Source: an uncultured Cellulophaga sp.
GTDB taxonomy: Bacteria; Bacteroidota; Bacteroidia; Flavobacteriales; Flavobacteriaceae
Assembly (NCBI GenBank): GCA_947496695.1
Contig: CANMEI010000012.1
Span: forward strand, 1 to 64,000
Direction: 5' to 3'
DNA: 64,000 nucleotides
Below are positions 56,137 to 64,000 of the stretch, piece after piece. A model generated the notes under the pieces. It worked only from the letters and a program-made list of their open reading frames with translations. It ran no database searches and was not told the DNA's origin. The translations under genes were made by a program, and so were the position numbers. Each line of letters starts with the position of its first letter. The first letter of the stretch is position 1.

Positions 56137-56527
56137 TTCCATATGTATCATAGACGATGATACAATTACCGTATTTGGGATTAGAAAACTAATCACCACA
56201 GTTGCCATATGCAATGACATAAAAACTTATAGAAATGGCGAATTAGCCCTTAGTGAGTTAAAAAAAACAATTGCAGAAAAGAATGAATTACCCGATATAA
56301 TTTTCTTAGATTTAAATATGCCTATTATGGATGGTTGGGAATTTCTTGAAGAGTTTATTTCTCTTCCTATAGAAAAAACAATCAAAATAAATATTGTAAC
56401 ATCTTCAATAAATAAAGAAGACAGAGACAAATCTGAAGTTTATATGTGCCGAACACACCATAATCTATCTTATAACACAAAACCATTAAACATTGAAGAA
56501 ATGAAAATAATGACAAGCTCAATATAA
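56123..56527 (+). CDS. Single-domain response regulator
   Basis: 134 residues: a receiver domain only, with acidic pocket ICIIDDDTITVFGI, phospho-acceptor Asp in IIFLDLNMPIMDGWEFLEEF (near residue 59), conserved Ser/Thr in NIVTSSI and Lys in NTKPL. There is no DNA-binding domain, so it probably acts through a protein partner, as in the Rec-only regulators common in Bacteroidota. It overlaps the histidine kinase gene by 14 bp and is surely its partner by position. Confidence 0.93.
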   Translation: MKTINSICIIDDDTITVFGIRKLITTVAICNDIKTYRNGELALSELKKTIAEKNELPDIIFLDLNMPIMDGWEFLEEFISLPIEKTIKINIVTSSINKEDRDKSEVYMCRTHHNLSYNTKPLNIEEMKIMTSSI

Positions 56528-56575
56528 TTGAAACCATTATTTGATTATTTTTGAAAACCAAACAACTATAAAACA

Positions 56576-56617
56576 TTAATTAAAAAATAAAGAGTTAAGG
56601 CTTTATTTTTTAATTAA
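56576..56617. terminator. AT-rich hairpin terminator after the response regulator
   Basis: A perfect 17-bp stem (TTAATTAAAAAATAAAG with CTTTATTTTTTAATTAA) around an 8-nt loop, about 50 bp after the stop codon. The stem is almost all A-T, which weakens the call. Confidence 0.6.
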
Positions 56618-56641
56618 CGCATAGTAATTAGCTTCAAGAAA

Positions 56642-58405
56642 ATGAAATTCCTTTACTATATTTTATTTATTTTTTTAATATCTGGCTGTGAATCTCAAAA
56701 GGAAAGCAAAACTTCAATATTCAAAACTCCTTTTGAAACCTCAAATGGTGAAGAAACCGCTACTTACAACGAAACTATTGATTTCTATATAAAATTAGCC
56801 AAAGAATATCCTCAAATAAATATTCAAACTATTGGTGAAACTGATAGTGGCTACCCTTTACATTTAGTTACTTACAACCTGGATGGAGACTTTAATTTTA
56901 AAAAAATACAAGAATCAAAAACAACTATTCTAATTAATAATGGCATTCACCCTGGCGAAAGCGATGGAATTGACGCTACCATGTTATTATTTAGAGATTT
57001 AGCTACTGAAAAAATAAATTCACCAGAAAACACAGTTATTACAACTATCCCTATTTATAATATTGGTGGTTCTTTAAATAGAAACGCTACAACACGCGCT
57101 AACCAAAACGGACCAAAAGAATATGGTTTTAGAGGCAACGCTAATAACTATGATTTAAACCGTGATTTTATAAAATCTGACACTAAAAATTCAAAAACAT
57201 TTGCTACAATATTTCATTTAGTAAAACCTGATATATTTATAGATAATCATGTAAGTAATGGTGCTGATTATCAATATACATTAACACATTTATTTACACA
57301 ACATAATAAATTAGGCTTTGAATTAGGAGCATATTTAAATACTGAATTAATGCCTAATCTTGAAGAAAGTTTAGCTAAAGATAATTGGGAAATAACACCT
57401 TATGTAAACGTTTTTAATAGAGTACCTGAAAGTGGTTTTTCTCAATTTATGGATTCTCCAAGATACTCCACAGGATACACAACACTTTGGAATACTTTAG
57501 GTATGATGGTAGAAACACACATGTTAAAACCATACAAAACTAGAGTTGAAGGCACTTATGAATTACTAAATAAGATGATTTCAATAGCTGAAATAGAGGG
57601 CTCTAAAATAAAAGAATTAAAAGCTTTATCTAATGAAAAACAATTAGCATTAGAAAAATATCCAATACAATGGGAAATTGACACTACACAAACAACTACA
57701 TTAAATTTTAAAGGTTTTGAAGCAGATACATTAATTAGTGAAGTTACAGGTTTACCCAGACTTAAGTATGATAAAAACAGACCTTTTACTAAACCCGTAA
57801 TTTATCAAAACTACTTTAAACCATCAAAAACAGTAGAAATACCCGATGCCTATATTATTAAGAAAAACAATTATAAAGTCATTAACTTACTAACTAACAA
57901 CTTAATTACTTTCACTAGTTTAAAAAAAGATACAATTATACAGGTTGAATCATATAAAATTAAAACCTACGAAACAAAAAAAAATAGCTACGAAGGTCAC
58001 TATCCTCATTATAATACTACAGTATCAAGCAGTATTAAAAATGTTCAATTTAACCAAGGAGATATTTACATACCAACCAAACAACCTGGCATGAGGTATT
58101 TATTAGAAACCCTAGAGCCAGAAGCTGTCGATTCCTTTTTTAATTGGAATTTTTTCGACTCAATTTTACAACAAAAAGAAGGTTTCTCACCTTATGTTTT
58201 TGAAGATATTGCTATAGAAATCTTAAAAGAAAATAGCTTATTAAGTGATGCTTTTCAATATAAAAAATTAACCGATGAGGAATTTGCTAAAGATTGGTAC
58301 GCACAATTAGAATACATTTTTCAACACTCTAAGCTTTATGAACCAGCTCATTTACAATATCCAGTATATAGAATATTAAAAGATTTTAAATTAAATGTAG
58401 ACTAA
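56642..58405 (+). CDS. M14 family zinc carboxypeptidase, lipoprotein
   Basis: 587 residues. The N-terminus is a lipoprotein signal (LFIFLISGCESQKES, Cys as acceptor). Zinc ligands are visible in NNGIHPGESDGIDAT (H-x-x-E) and a downstream His in FIDNHVSNGADYQYT; the general-base Glu is in GMMVETHMLKPY. NYDLNRDFIKSD fits substrate binding. The second half is unrecognised and probably a C-terminal beta domain. Substrate unknown; possibly secreted protein or peptidoglycan-derived peptides. Confidence 0.88.
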   Translation: MKFLYYILFIFLISGCESQKESKTSIFKTPFETSNGEETATYNETIDFYIKLAKEYPQINIQTIGETDSGYPLHLVTYNLDGDFNFKKIQESKTTILINNGIHPGESDGIDATMLLFRDLATEKINSPENTVITTIPIYNIGGSLNRNATTRANQNGPKEYGFRGNANNYDLNRDFIKSDTKNSKTFATIFHLVKPDIFIDNHVSNGADYQYTLTHLFTQHNKLGFELGAYLNTELMPNLEESLAKDNWEITPYVNVFNRVPESGFSQFMDSPRYSTGYTTLWNTLGMMVETHMLKPYKTRVEGTYELLNKMISIAEIEGSKIKELKALSNEKQLALEKYPIQWEIDTTQTTTLNFKGFEADTLISEVTGLPRLKYDKNRPFTKPVIYQNYFKPSKTVEIPDAYIIKKNNYKVINLLTNNLITFTSLKKDTIIQVESYKIKTYETKKNSYEGHYPHYNTTVSSSIKNVQFNQGDIYIPTKQPGMRYLLETLEPEAVDSFFNWNFFDSILQQKEGFSPYVFEDIAIEILKENSLLSDAFQYKKLTDEEFAKDWYAQLEYIFQHSKLYEPAHLQYPVYRILKDFKLNVD

Positions 58406-58407
58406 AT

Positions 58408-59001
58408 CTAATCGTCAAATAAAATTTTAATATTAGTGTAAGAGTTTTTCAAAGCTTTAGCAATTTTGTTAGGTCCTTTCCATCTTACTTTCTCTATACC
58501 TTCTTCTATTTGGCCTGTTAGCTCACCCGCAAAAGAAGTTTTCATTGCATACCAATGTACTTCTTTTAATTTATACACTCCATTTCGTTTAAAAACATGA
58601 TAGGTCGTTTTTAAAAAATTTTCAATTTTGAGACCTTGAACCCCTGTCTCCTCTTCCACCTCTCTAAGAGCACATTCTTCAATAGTTTCACCTTTATCTA
58701 ACTTACCTTTTGGTAAATCCCATTTATCATTTCTGTATATAAAAAGCACCTTTCCCTCTTTATTTGTAACAACACCACCTGCCGCAACTACTAAAGGAAT
58801 TTTTTTAGTGAACTTATTTAAAATCTCTTCGCTATTTGGGTGATATATGTAAGCAACTCCCTTTTTATTTCTAATAAGAAGTTCTATAGCATCGTTTATT
58901 GATTTTTCATTCAATAAAAAATATTTATTATTCGCAATATCTGACAGTTTATTTGTTAAAATCAACTGAGCCTCATTCACAAAAACTTTATACATTTGCA
59001 T
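58408..59001 (-). CDS. NUDIX hydrolase family protein
   Basis: 198 residues when started at ATG 59001, with ATG 58995 also possible. The upstream ATG at 59022 would overlap the pyrE start and is less likely. An N-terminal half with IELLIRNKKGVAYIYHP, which I cannot assign, is followed by a NUDIX domain with the box GKLDKGETIEECALREVEEE then TGV (Mg-binding). LVVAAGGVVTNKEGKVLFIY precedes it. It hydrolyses a nucleoside-diphosphate-X compound that cannot be specified. Divergent from pyrE. Confidence 0.86.
   Translation of the reverse strand: MQMYKVFVNEAQLILTNKLSDIANNKYFLLNEKSINDAIELLIRNKKGVAYIYHPNSEEILNKFTKKIPLVVAAGGVVTNKEGKVLFIYRNDKWDLPKGKLDKGETIEECALREVEEETGVQGLKIENFLKTTYHVFKRNGVYKLKEVHWYAMKTSFAGELTGQIEEGIEKVRWKGPNKIAKALKNSYTNIKILFDD
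58991..58998 (+). promoter_or_regulatory. -7 element of pyrE (TACATTTG)
   Basis: TAnnTTTG match 4 bp before the pyrE ATG, so the pyrE transcript should be leaderless. The box also covers the start codons of the divergent NUDIX gene. Confidence 0.6.
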
Positions 59002-59002
59002 T

Positions 59003-59644
59003 ATGGTTTTAAACAAAGACACCGCTAAAAAAACAGCAGAACTTCTATTGCAAATTAATGCAATAAAGTTGAATCCTGAAAATCCTTTTTCATGGGCATC
59101 AGGCTGGAAATCTCCAATTTATTGTGATAACAGAATAATTCTATCTTATCCACCAATTAGAAACTATATTCGCGAAGAAATTGCGAAACAAGTTGAAAAA
59201 CTTTATGGCAAACCAGATGTTATTGCTGGTGTAGCTACTGGAGCTATTGGTATTGGTATGCTTGTTGCTGATTATCTTGGATTACCTTTTATATATGTTC
59301 GCCCGGAAGCAAAATCTCACGGAAGACAAAATCAAATAGAAGGCTCTTTAGAAAATGGACAAACCGTAGTTGTTATTGAAGATTTAATAAGTACTGGAAA
59401 AAGTAGTTTAAATGCAGTTAAAGCATTAGAAGCTTCAGGTGCAAAAATCAAAGGAATGGTTGCTATTTTTACTTATGGTTTTGATGTTGCTACAGATAAT
59501 TTTAAAGAAAACAACATTGAATTGCACACATTAAGTGATTATGAAAACTTAATACAAAGAGCTTCTGAAACAAATTACATTAAAGAAGATCAGTTTAATA
59601 CATTATTAGAATGGAAGAAAAATCCATCAGAATGGAAACAATAA
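59003..59644 (+). CDS. pyrE: Orotate phosphoribosyltransferase
   Basis: Makes OMP from orotate and PRPP in pyrimidine synthesis. 213 residues with SWASGWKSPIYCDNR near the start, VIAGVATGAIGIGMLVAD, and the PRPP loop TVVVIEDLISTGKSS (near residues 120-134). Full-length and intact. A consensus -7 box ends 4 bp upstream of the ATG. An SRPBCC gene follows 9 bp later. Confidence 0.97.
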   Translation: MVLNKDTAKKTAELLLQINAIKLNPENPFSWASGWKSPIYCDNRIILSYPPIRNYIREEIAKQVEKLYGKPDVIAGVATGAIGIGMLVADYLGLPFIYVRPEAKSHGRQNQIEGSLENGQTVVVIEDLISTGKSSLNAVKALEASGAKIKGMVAIFTYGFDVATDNFKENNIELHTLSDYENLIQRASETNYIKEDQFNTLLEWKKNPSEWKQ

Positions 59645-59653
59645 TATTATATT

Positions 59654-60046
59654 ATGCATATAGAAACTCCAAAAAAAACAATACAAAAAAGTAGTAAAGA
59701 GGTTTACGACTTTTTATTAGACATTAAAAATTTTGAGCACCTAATGCCTGAAAACATTAGCAAATTTGAAGTTTTAAATGAACAGCGTTTTCTTTTTGCT
59801 TTAAAAGGAATGCCAGAAATAGTTTTACAATTAAAAGAATCAACACCAACAAGTAAAGTTGTTTTAGGTGCTGCAAGCGATAAATTACCTTTTACACTTA
59901 CTGCCAATATTGATGAAATAAGTGCAAATGAATCTGAAGTTGTTTTAAATTTTGAAGGTGAATTTAATGCAATGATGGCAATGATGATCAAAAGTCCTAT
60001 CACAAATTTTATGGGTACTTTGTCTGATAATTTAGCGAAAGTGTAA
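59654..60046 (+). CDS. SRPBCC family protein
   Basis: 130 residues: a START/Bet v1-like helix-grip fold, judged by the pattern PKKTIQKSSKEVYDFLLDIK, LMPENISKFEVL, ANIDEISANESEVVLNFEGE and the C-terminal amphipathic helix FMGTLSDNLAKV. Such domains bind lipids or other hydrophobic ligands; nothing specific can be said. It is co-directional with pyrE and probably shares its transcript. Confidence 0.75.
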   Translation: MHIETPKKTIQKSSKEVYDFLLDIKNFEHLMPENISKFEVLNEQRFLFALKGMPEIVLQLKESTPTSKVVLGAASDKLPFTLTANIDEISANESEVVLNFEGEFNAMMAMMIKSPITNFMGTLSDNLAKV

Positions 60047-60069
60047 ACTTGACTAAAAAAAATAGATTT

Positions 60070-60106
60070 AAAAGTTTCTGATTTTAAAACATCAGAAACT
60101 TTTTTA
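60070..60106. terminator. Terminator between the SRPBCC gene and birA
   Basis: AAAAGTTTCTGAT and ATCAGAAACTTTT with an 8-nt loop and flanking A and T runs; it serves both convergent genes and touches the birA stop codon. Confidence 0.85.
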
Positions 60107-60835
60107 ATACAATAACTTTACTTCTTTTAAACCAAACTCTTTTAAAATTTCATCTTCAATTTCCACCAACAATTTACCTTCTTTTGATATCCCTCTTATA
60201 ATACCAGTAAACATTTCTTCATTTTCTGATTTAAAAGTTGATGGTTTATCCTTTCTAAATAGTGTTTTTAAATATAAATCTTTTAATTCTTCTACTTTTT
60301 TTTCTGATAGTTTCAAAAAAGTGTTTTTAAGATTATCAATTAAAGTCAACAAAACTTCATCTAAATCAAATTGTTTACCTAAAATTAATTTTAATGATGA
60401 CACATTAGGTAAATTATTAAATGACAATTGATTAATATTTAATCCGATCCCTATTATAGAAGATTGAATTTTTTTTCCCGAAAGTACATTTTCGATCAAA
60501 ACACCACAAATTTTATTAGTCCCTGACAAAATGTCGTTAGGCCATTTCACCTTCAAATCAGGTATTTGCATCACATTTAACGTATCATATATAGCTAAAG
60601 ACACACAAATATTTAACAAAAATTGATCTTGAATATTAAAATTCAATATTTTCTTTAAAACACTAAAGGTCAAGTTCTTACCTTCTTCAGAAACCCAAGT
60701 AGTACCCATTTGACCACGTCCTTGAATTTGTTTTTTTGCCACAACTACCGTAAAATCAGGAGCATTACTATGTTGCAGTATACTTTTCAAGTAACTGTTA
60801 GTAGAGTCTATGGCATCAAGTTTGATTAATTGCAT
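60104..60835 (-). CDS. birA: Biotin-[acetyl-CoA-carboxylase] ligase
   Basis: Attaches biotin to carboxyl-carrier proteins such as the one on pyruvate carboxylase. 243 residues with QIQGRGQMGTTWVSEEGKNL (biotin and ATP loop near residue 40) and LKVKWPNDILSGTNKI. It lacks an N-terminal helix-turn-helix, so it is a pure ligase and not a repressor, as is usual in this phylum. Divergent from rsfS, with abutting promoters. Confidence 0.95.
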   Translation of the reverse strand: MQLIKLDAIDSTNSYLKSILQHSNAPDFTVVVAKKQIQGRGQMGTTWVSEEGKNLTFSVLKKILNFNIQDQFLLNICVSLAIYDTLNVMQIPDLKVKWPNDILSGTNKICGVLIENVLSGKKIQSSIIGIGLNINQLSFNNLPNVSSLKLILGKQFDLDEVLLTLIDNLKNTFLKLSEKKVEELKDLYLKTLFRKDKPSTFKSENEEMFTGIIRGISKEGKLLVEIEDEILKEFGLKEVKLLY

Positions 60836-60891
60836 ATGTTAACTATTCTGTAAAACTTAAATCTTATTACACAAAACAATAGTTAAAAAAA

Positions 60892-60910
60892 CAAAAATAT
60901 AATAACTTTG
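60892..60910. promoter_or_regulatory. Back-to-back -7 elements of birA and rsfS
   Basis: On the minus strand TATTTTTG (60892-60899) points toward birA, and on the plus strand TAACTTTG (60903-60910) points toward rsfS. Only three bases separate them, so the two promoters would compete. The -33 boxes are not convincing. Confidence 0.45.
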
Positions 60911-60929
60911 TGCAAATTAAATTTTTTGA

Positions 60930-61301
60930 ATGCAAAAAAAGCAAACTAGCGTAGATGAACTCATAAGTTTTATTCTAGAAGGAATAGAAGAAGTAAAGGG
61001 TAATAATATTAATATACTAGACCTAAGAGAAATTGAAAATACAGTTTGCGACTATTTCATTATCTGTAACGGTACTTCAAACACACATGTAAATGCAATT
61101 GTCGGATCTATCCAAAAAACAGTTAGCAAAAACATTAAAGATAAACCTTGGCATGTAGAGGGTTCAGATAATTCTGAATGGATTTTAATGGATTATGTTA
61201 ATGTTGTTGTTCATGTTTTTCAAAAACAAGTTAGAGAGTTTTATGACATTGAAGGACTTTGGGGTGACGCAAAAGTTACAGTAATTGAAAACAGTTTATA
61301 A
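60930..61301 (+). CDS. rsfS: Ribosomal silencing factor RsfS
   Basis: Binds L14 and blocks subunit joining in starvation. The 123 residues contain the family motif DLREIENTVCDYFIICNGTS (near residues 30-50), and KDKPWHVEGSDNSEWILMDY plus VVVHVFQKQVREFYDIEGLW at the C-terminus. Normal length. It starts the rsfS-ftsH unit, with ftsH 16 bp downstream. Confidence 0.97.
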   Translation: MQKKQTSVDELISFILEGIEEVKGNNINILDLREIENTVCDYFIICNGTSNTHVNAIVGSIQKTVSKNIKDKPWHVEGSDNSEWILMDYVNVVVHVFQKQVREFYDIEGLWGDAKVTVIENSL

Positions 61302-61317
61302 TTAGAAAAAAACAAGA

Positions 61318-63318
61318 ATGGCAAAAGAAAATAATTCAGGTCAAAAGAAACCAAAGTTTAATTCTTGGTGGATCTATGGCATTATAGCAGTACTAATAAT
61401 TGGTTTTCAATTATTTAACACTGCAAATATCGCAAGCATTAATAAAACAACAACATCTGACCTACAAGACTATTTAAGAAACGGTGATGTTTCAAAAATA
61501 TTAATAGTTACAAATACTAGGCAAGCAAAAGTTTTTTTAACAAAAGAAGCTTTAGCAAAAGATGACCATAAAGATGTTTCTGCTAAACCGTTTGGTTTAA
61601 CAACTGCTGAATCACCTCAATATATATTAGATTATGGGGATCCTCAAAATTTTGAAAACGATATCAAAAACACAATTGCTGAAAATAATTTAGATACTGT
61701 TGTTGATTACACTACAGAATCAAATGTTTTTGGAGATATATTATTAAGTGTTTTACCATTTGTTTTAATTATTGGAATTTGGATTTACCTGATGAGAAGA
61801 ATGTCTGGTGGCGGTGGCGCTGGTGGCGGTGGTCAAATTTTCAATATAGGAAAATCAAAAGCTAAACTTTTTGATGAAAAAACTGATACTAGAACTTCAT
61901 TTAAAGATGTTGCTGGCTTGGAAGGTGCAAAAGAAGAGGTTGAAGAAATTGTAGAGTTTCTAAGAAACCCTGAAAAATATACTTCACTTGGTGGTAAAAT
62001 ACCAAAAGGAGCTTTATTAGTAGGCCCTCCTGGTACTGGTAAAACATTATTAGCCAAAGCAGTAGCCGGTGAAGCTAAAGTGCCTTTCTTTTCACTATCA
62101 GGGTCTGATTTTGTTGAGATGTTTGTTGGTGTGGGTGCGTCAAGAGTACGTGATTTATTTAAGCAAGCAAAAGACAAGTCTCCTGCTATTATATTTATTG
62201 ATGAGATCGATGCGATAGGTAGAGCAAGAGGTAAAAATAACATGACAGGTTCTAATGACGAACGTGAAAATACATTAAATCAACTGTTAACAGAGATGGA
62301 TGGCTTTGGTACCAATACAAATGTTATTGTATTAGCTGCCACCAACAGAGCTGATGTTCTTGATAAAGCTTTAATGAGAGCTGGGCGTTTTGACAGACAA
62401 ATTTATGTTGATTTACCTGACATTAGAGAACGTAAAGAAATATTCGAAGTTCACTTAAAACCAATTAAAACAGCTGAAACTCTTGACTTAGACTTCTTAG
62501 CAAAACAAACTCCAGGTTTTTCAGGTGCTGATATTGCTAACGTATGTAATGAAGCTGCACTTATTGCCGCTCGTAAAGAGAAAAAAGCAGTTACAAAACA
62601 AGATTTCTTAGATGCTGTTGACAGAATAATTGGCGGTCTTGAGAAGAAAAATAAAATTATCACAAAAGGTGAAAAAGAAACAATTGCATTCCACGAAGCT
62701 GGTCATGCAACTGTTAGCTGGATGTTAGAGCATGCAGCACCATTAGTAAAAGTTACAATTGTACCAAGGGGTCAATCATTAGGAGCAGCATGGTATTTAC
62801 CTGAAGAAAGGTTAATTGTACGTCCTGATCAAATGAAAGATGAAATGTGTGCAACATTAGGTGGTAGAGCCGCCGAAAAAGTAATCTTTAATAAAATTTC
62901 TACTGGTGCATTAAGCGATTTAGAAAAGGTGACTAAGCAAGCAAAAGCTATGGTAACTATTTACGGCCTTAATGATAAAATTGGAAACATAACCTATTAT
63001 GATTCTTCCGGTCAAGATTCATACGGTTTCTCTAAGCCTTATAGCGAAGAAACTGCTCAAGTTATTGATAAAGAAATTTCTATTTTAATTGAAGAACAGT
63101 ACCAACGTGCAATTGAACTTCTTGAAAAGAATAAAGATAAGCTTACTACTTTAGCTGAAAGATTACTTGAAAAAGAAGTTATTTTTAAAGATGATTTAGA
63201 AAAAATATTTGGTAAAAGAATGTTTGATAAAGATATAGAAGAAGAAAAAAAGCTTTTAGAAGCAAATAACGAAACAGCTTCTTCTGATACATCTACAACA
63301 GCTACTGATAATATATAA
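61318..63318 (+). CDS. ftsH: ATP-dependent zinc metalloprotease FtsH
   Basis: Membrane-bound AAA+ protease for quality control of membrane proteins. 666 residues: first membrane helix about residues 16-35, a periplasmic domain, second helix about 141-158, a Gly-rich linker, AAA domain with Walker A GPPGTGKT (near residue 236) and Walker [12 protein letters not shown], the SRH arginines in [16 protein letters not shown], and the zinc site HEAGH (near 459) with the third ligand in [12 protein letters not shown]. Acidic C-terminal tail. Intact, second gene of the rsfS unit. Confidence 0.98.
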   Translation: MAKENNSGQKKPKFNSWWIYGIIAVLIIGFQLFNTANIASINKTTTSDLQDYLRNGDVSKILIVTNTRQAKVFLTKEALAKDDHKDVSAKPFGLTTAESPQYILDYGDPQNFENDIKNTIAENNLDTVVDYTTESNVFGDILLSVLPFVLIIGIWIYLMRRMSGGGGAGGGGQIFNIGKSKAKLFDEKTDTRTSFKDVAGLEGAKEEVEEIVEFLRNPEKYTSLGGKIPKGALLVGPPGTGKTLLAKAVAGEAKVPFFSLSGSDFVEMFVGVGASRVRDLFKQAKDKSPAIIFIDEIDAIGRARGKNNMTGSNDERENTLNQLLTEMDGFGTNTNVIVLAATNRADVLDKALMRAGRFDRQIYVDLPDIRERKEIFEVHLKPIKTAETLDLDFLAKQTPGFSGADIANVCNEAALIAARKEKKAVTKQDFLDAVDRIIGGLEKKNKIITKGEKETIAFHEAGHATVSWMLEHAAPLVKVTIVPRGQSLGAAWYLPEERLIVRPDQMKDEMCATLGGRAAEKVIFNKISTGALSDLEKVTKQAKAMVTIYGLNDKIGNITYYDSSGQDSYGFSKPYSEETAQVIDKEISILIEEQYQRAIELLEKNKDKLTTLAERLLEKEVIFKDDLEKIFGKRMFDKDIEEEKKLLEANNETASSDTSTTATDNI

Positions 63319-63332
63319 CAACAATAATACAT

Positions 63333-63371
63333 ATTACGCTTTCGTTTATTTTATAAATGAAAGCGTAATTT
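63333..63371. terminator. Terminator after ftsH
   Basis: ATTACGCTTTC and GAAAGCGTAAT with an inner TTTAT/ATAAA stem and a short T-run. Lies between ftsH and the LUD gene. Confidence 0.82.
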
Positions 63372-63387
63372 TAGTTTAAAAAAATAA

Positions 63388-63999
63388 ATGGGTCTATTCA
63401 GCAAACTCTTTAGAGGAGGTAAGAAAAAGGTTTCTAATGAAACTACTGAAGAAAGAGGCGTTCACATGCCCGACCTTGATATTCCTGCAGATGAAAAATT
63501 CACTATAAATTTCAAAAAAAATGGTGGAAAATTTATCTATTGTGATGGTTATAACGAAGTACACCAAGCAATAAAAAACATTATTCAAGAAAATAATTGG
63601 AATGAAACTCCTTTTTACTCTATGGATACAAGACTCGAAGATAAATTTTCAAAACTTAATATCTCTTTTACAAATAAGGCAAATCAAAGCGAAGTATTTT
63701 TTACAACCTGTGAACATTTAGTAGCACAAAATGGCTCAATACTAATCTGCTCTAATCAATTACAAGACAGAAAACTTAATGACCTACCCGCTAATTTCAT
63801 AGTTTTTGCAACTACCAGTCAACTTGTAAATTCCATTGGAGAGGGATTAAAAATAATTAAGAAAAAACACCTAAACGGTATTCCTAATAATATAACTACA
63901 ATAAAACACTTTCAGACGATAAGAGAAGAACAAAACGATTTTCTAACTTACGGAAGTAGCTCTAAAAATTTATACCTCATACTTTTAGAGGATTTATAA
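63388..63999 (+). CDS. LUD domain protein (LutC/YkgG-like)
   Basis: 203 residues with a basic start (MGLFSKLFRGGKKK). The LUD-like core is weakly visible as KFIYCDGYNEVHQAIKNII, then FFTTCEHLVAQNGSILICSN and FIVFATTSQLVNSIGEGLKI. In lactate-utilisation operons such proteins (LutC) accompany iron-sulfur partners, but neither partner is in this window, so a lactate role is not supported here. Its stop codon is at 63997-63999, so the gene is complete. The remaining base of the window holds nothing. Confidence 0.72.
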   Translation: MGLFSKLFRGGKKKVSNETTEERGVHMPDLDIPADEKFTINFKKNGGKFIYCDGYNEVHQAIKNIIQENNWNETPFYSMDTRLEDKFSKLNISFTNKANQSEVFFTTCEHLVAQNGSILICSNQLQDRKLNDLPANFIVFATTSQLVNSIGEGLKIIKKKHLNGIPNNITTIKHFQTIREEQNDFLTYGSSSKNLYLILLEDL

Positions 64000-64000
64000 T

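Noticed and set aside
63388..63999. Lactate utilisation operon
   Set aside because: Only one LUD-like protein is visible; no iron-sulfur partner (LutA/LutB type) is in the window, so the pathway is not supported.

Overview
The window comes from a low-GC member of Bacteroidota, almost certainly the family Flavobacteriaceae. The evidence is AT-rich DNA, starts without Shine-Dalgarno sequences, promoters with a TAnnTTTG -7 element, and lineage-typical genes: DUF3467 after rpoC, ribosomal protein THX, lipoproteins with an SDD-type sorting signal, a thrombospondin-type-3 surface protein, and a short PEP carboxylase. I cannot name the genus. No rRNA, CRISPR array, intact IS or phage is visible.

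Layout. 1-2309 (-): N-terminal 770 residues of a large secreted calcium-binding repeat protein that runs off the left edge. 2717-4306 (+): prfC. 4515-19643 (-): the information-processing block, read leftward as rpsU, xerC, hpf, four tRNAs, tuf, tRNA-Trp, secE, nusG, rplK, rplA, rplJ, rplL, rpoB, rpoC, DUF3467. 19738-26590 (-): acyl-CoA dehydrogenase, helix-hairpin-helix protein, Na+/amino-acid symporter, K+ channel, PspC, DUF2851, rhodanese. 26758-29436 (-): a tandem array of toxin-like and immunity-like cassettes. 29737-30810 (+): marR and yceI. 30891-37569 (+): a complete trp operon (E-G-D-C-F-B-A) preceded by a Trp-rich leader peptide and terminator. 37599-39150: a 1.5-kb island bounded by a 36-bp perfect direct repeat and holding a second, frameshifted toxin-like/lipoprotein pair. 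39207-42694 (+): M20 peptidase, DM13 lipoprotein, outer-membrane protein. 42701-49555 (-): UDG-like protein, PEP carboxylase, pyruvate carboxylase. 49842-64000: THX, yaaA, rluD, PASTA protein, ddl, coaD, histidine kinase and response regulator, M14 peptidase, NUDIX, pyrE, SRPBCC, birA, rsfS, ftsH, LUD protein.

How the genes work together. Most of the window is conserved core: transcription, translation, Trp synthesis, anaplerosis of oxaloacetate (pyc and ppc side by side, with the biotin ligase birA elsewhere in the window), pyrimidine and CoA synthesis, and membrane quality control. The accessory material is two polymorphic-toxin-like loci that lack any visible delivery module. One is a 918-bp-period tandem array with a decayed third copy. 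The other is a small island inserted between trpA and an M20 peptidase gene. Three apparent single-base frameshifts fall in these loci, two of them in long homopolymers.

The best regulatory signals are three. The first is a nearly leaderless Trp-Trp-Trp leader peptide with a terminator upstream of trpE. The second is a strong Shine-Dalgarno sequence on rpsU, in a lineage that otherwise does not use them. The third is a perfect palindrome overlapping the marR promoter. All gene functions are read from recognisable motifs and family resemblance; no database search was possible.
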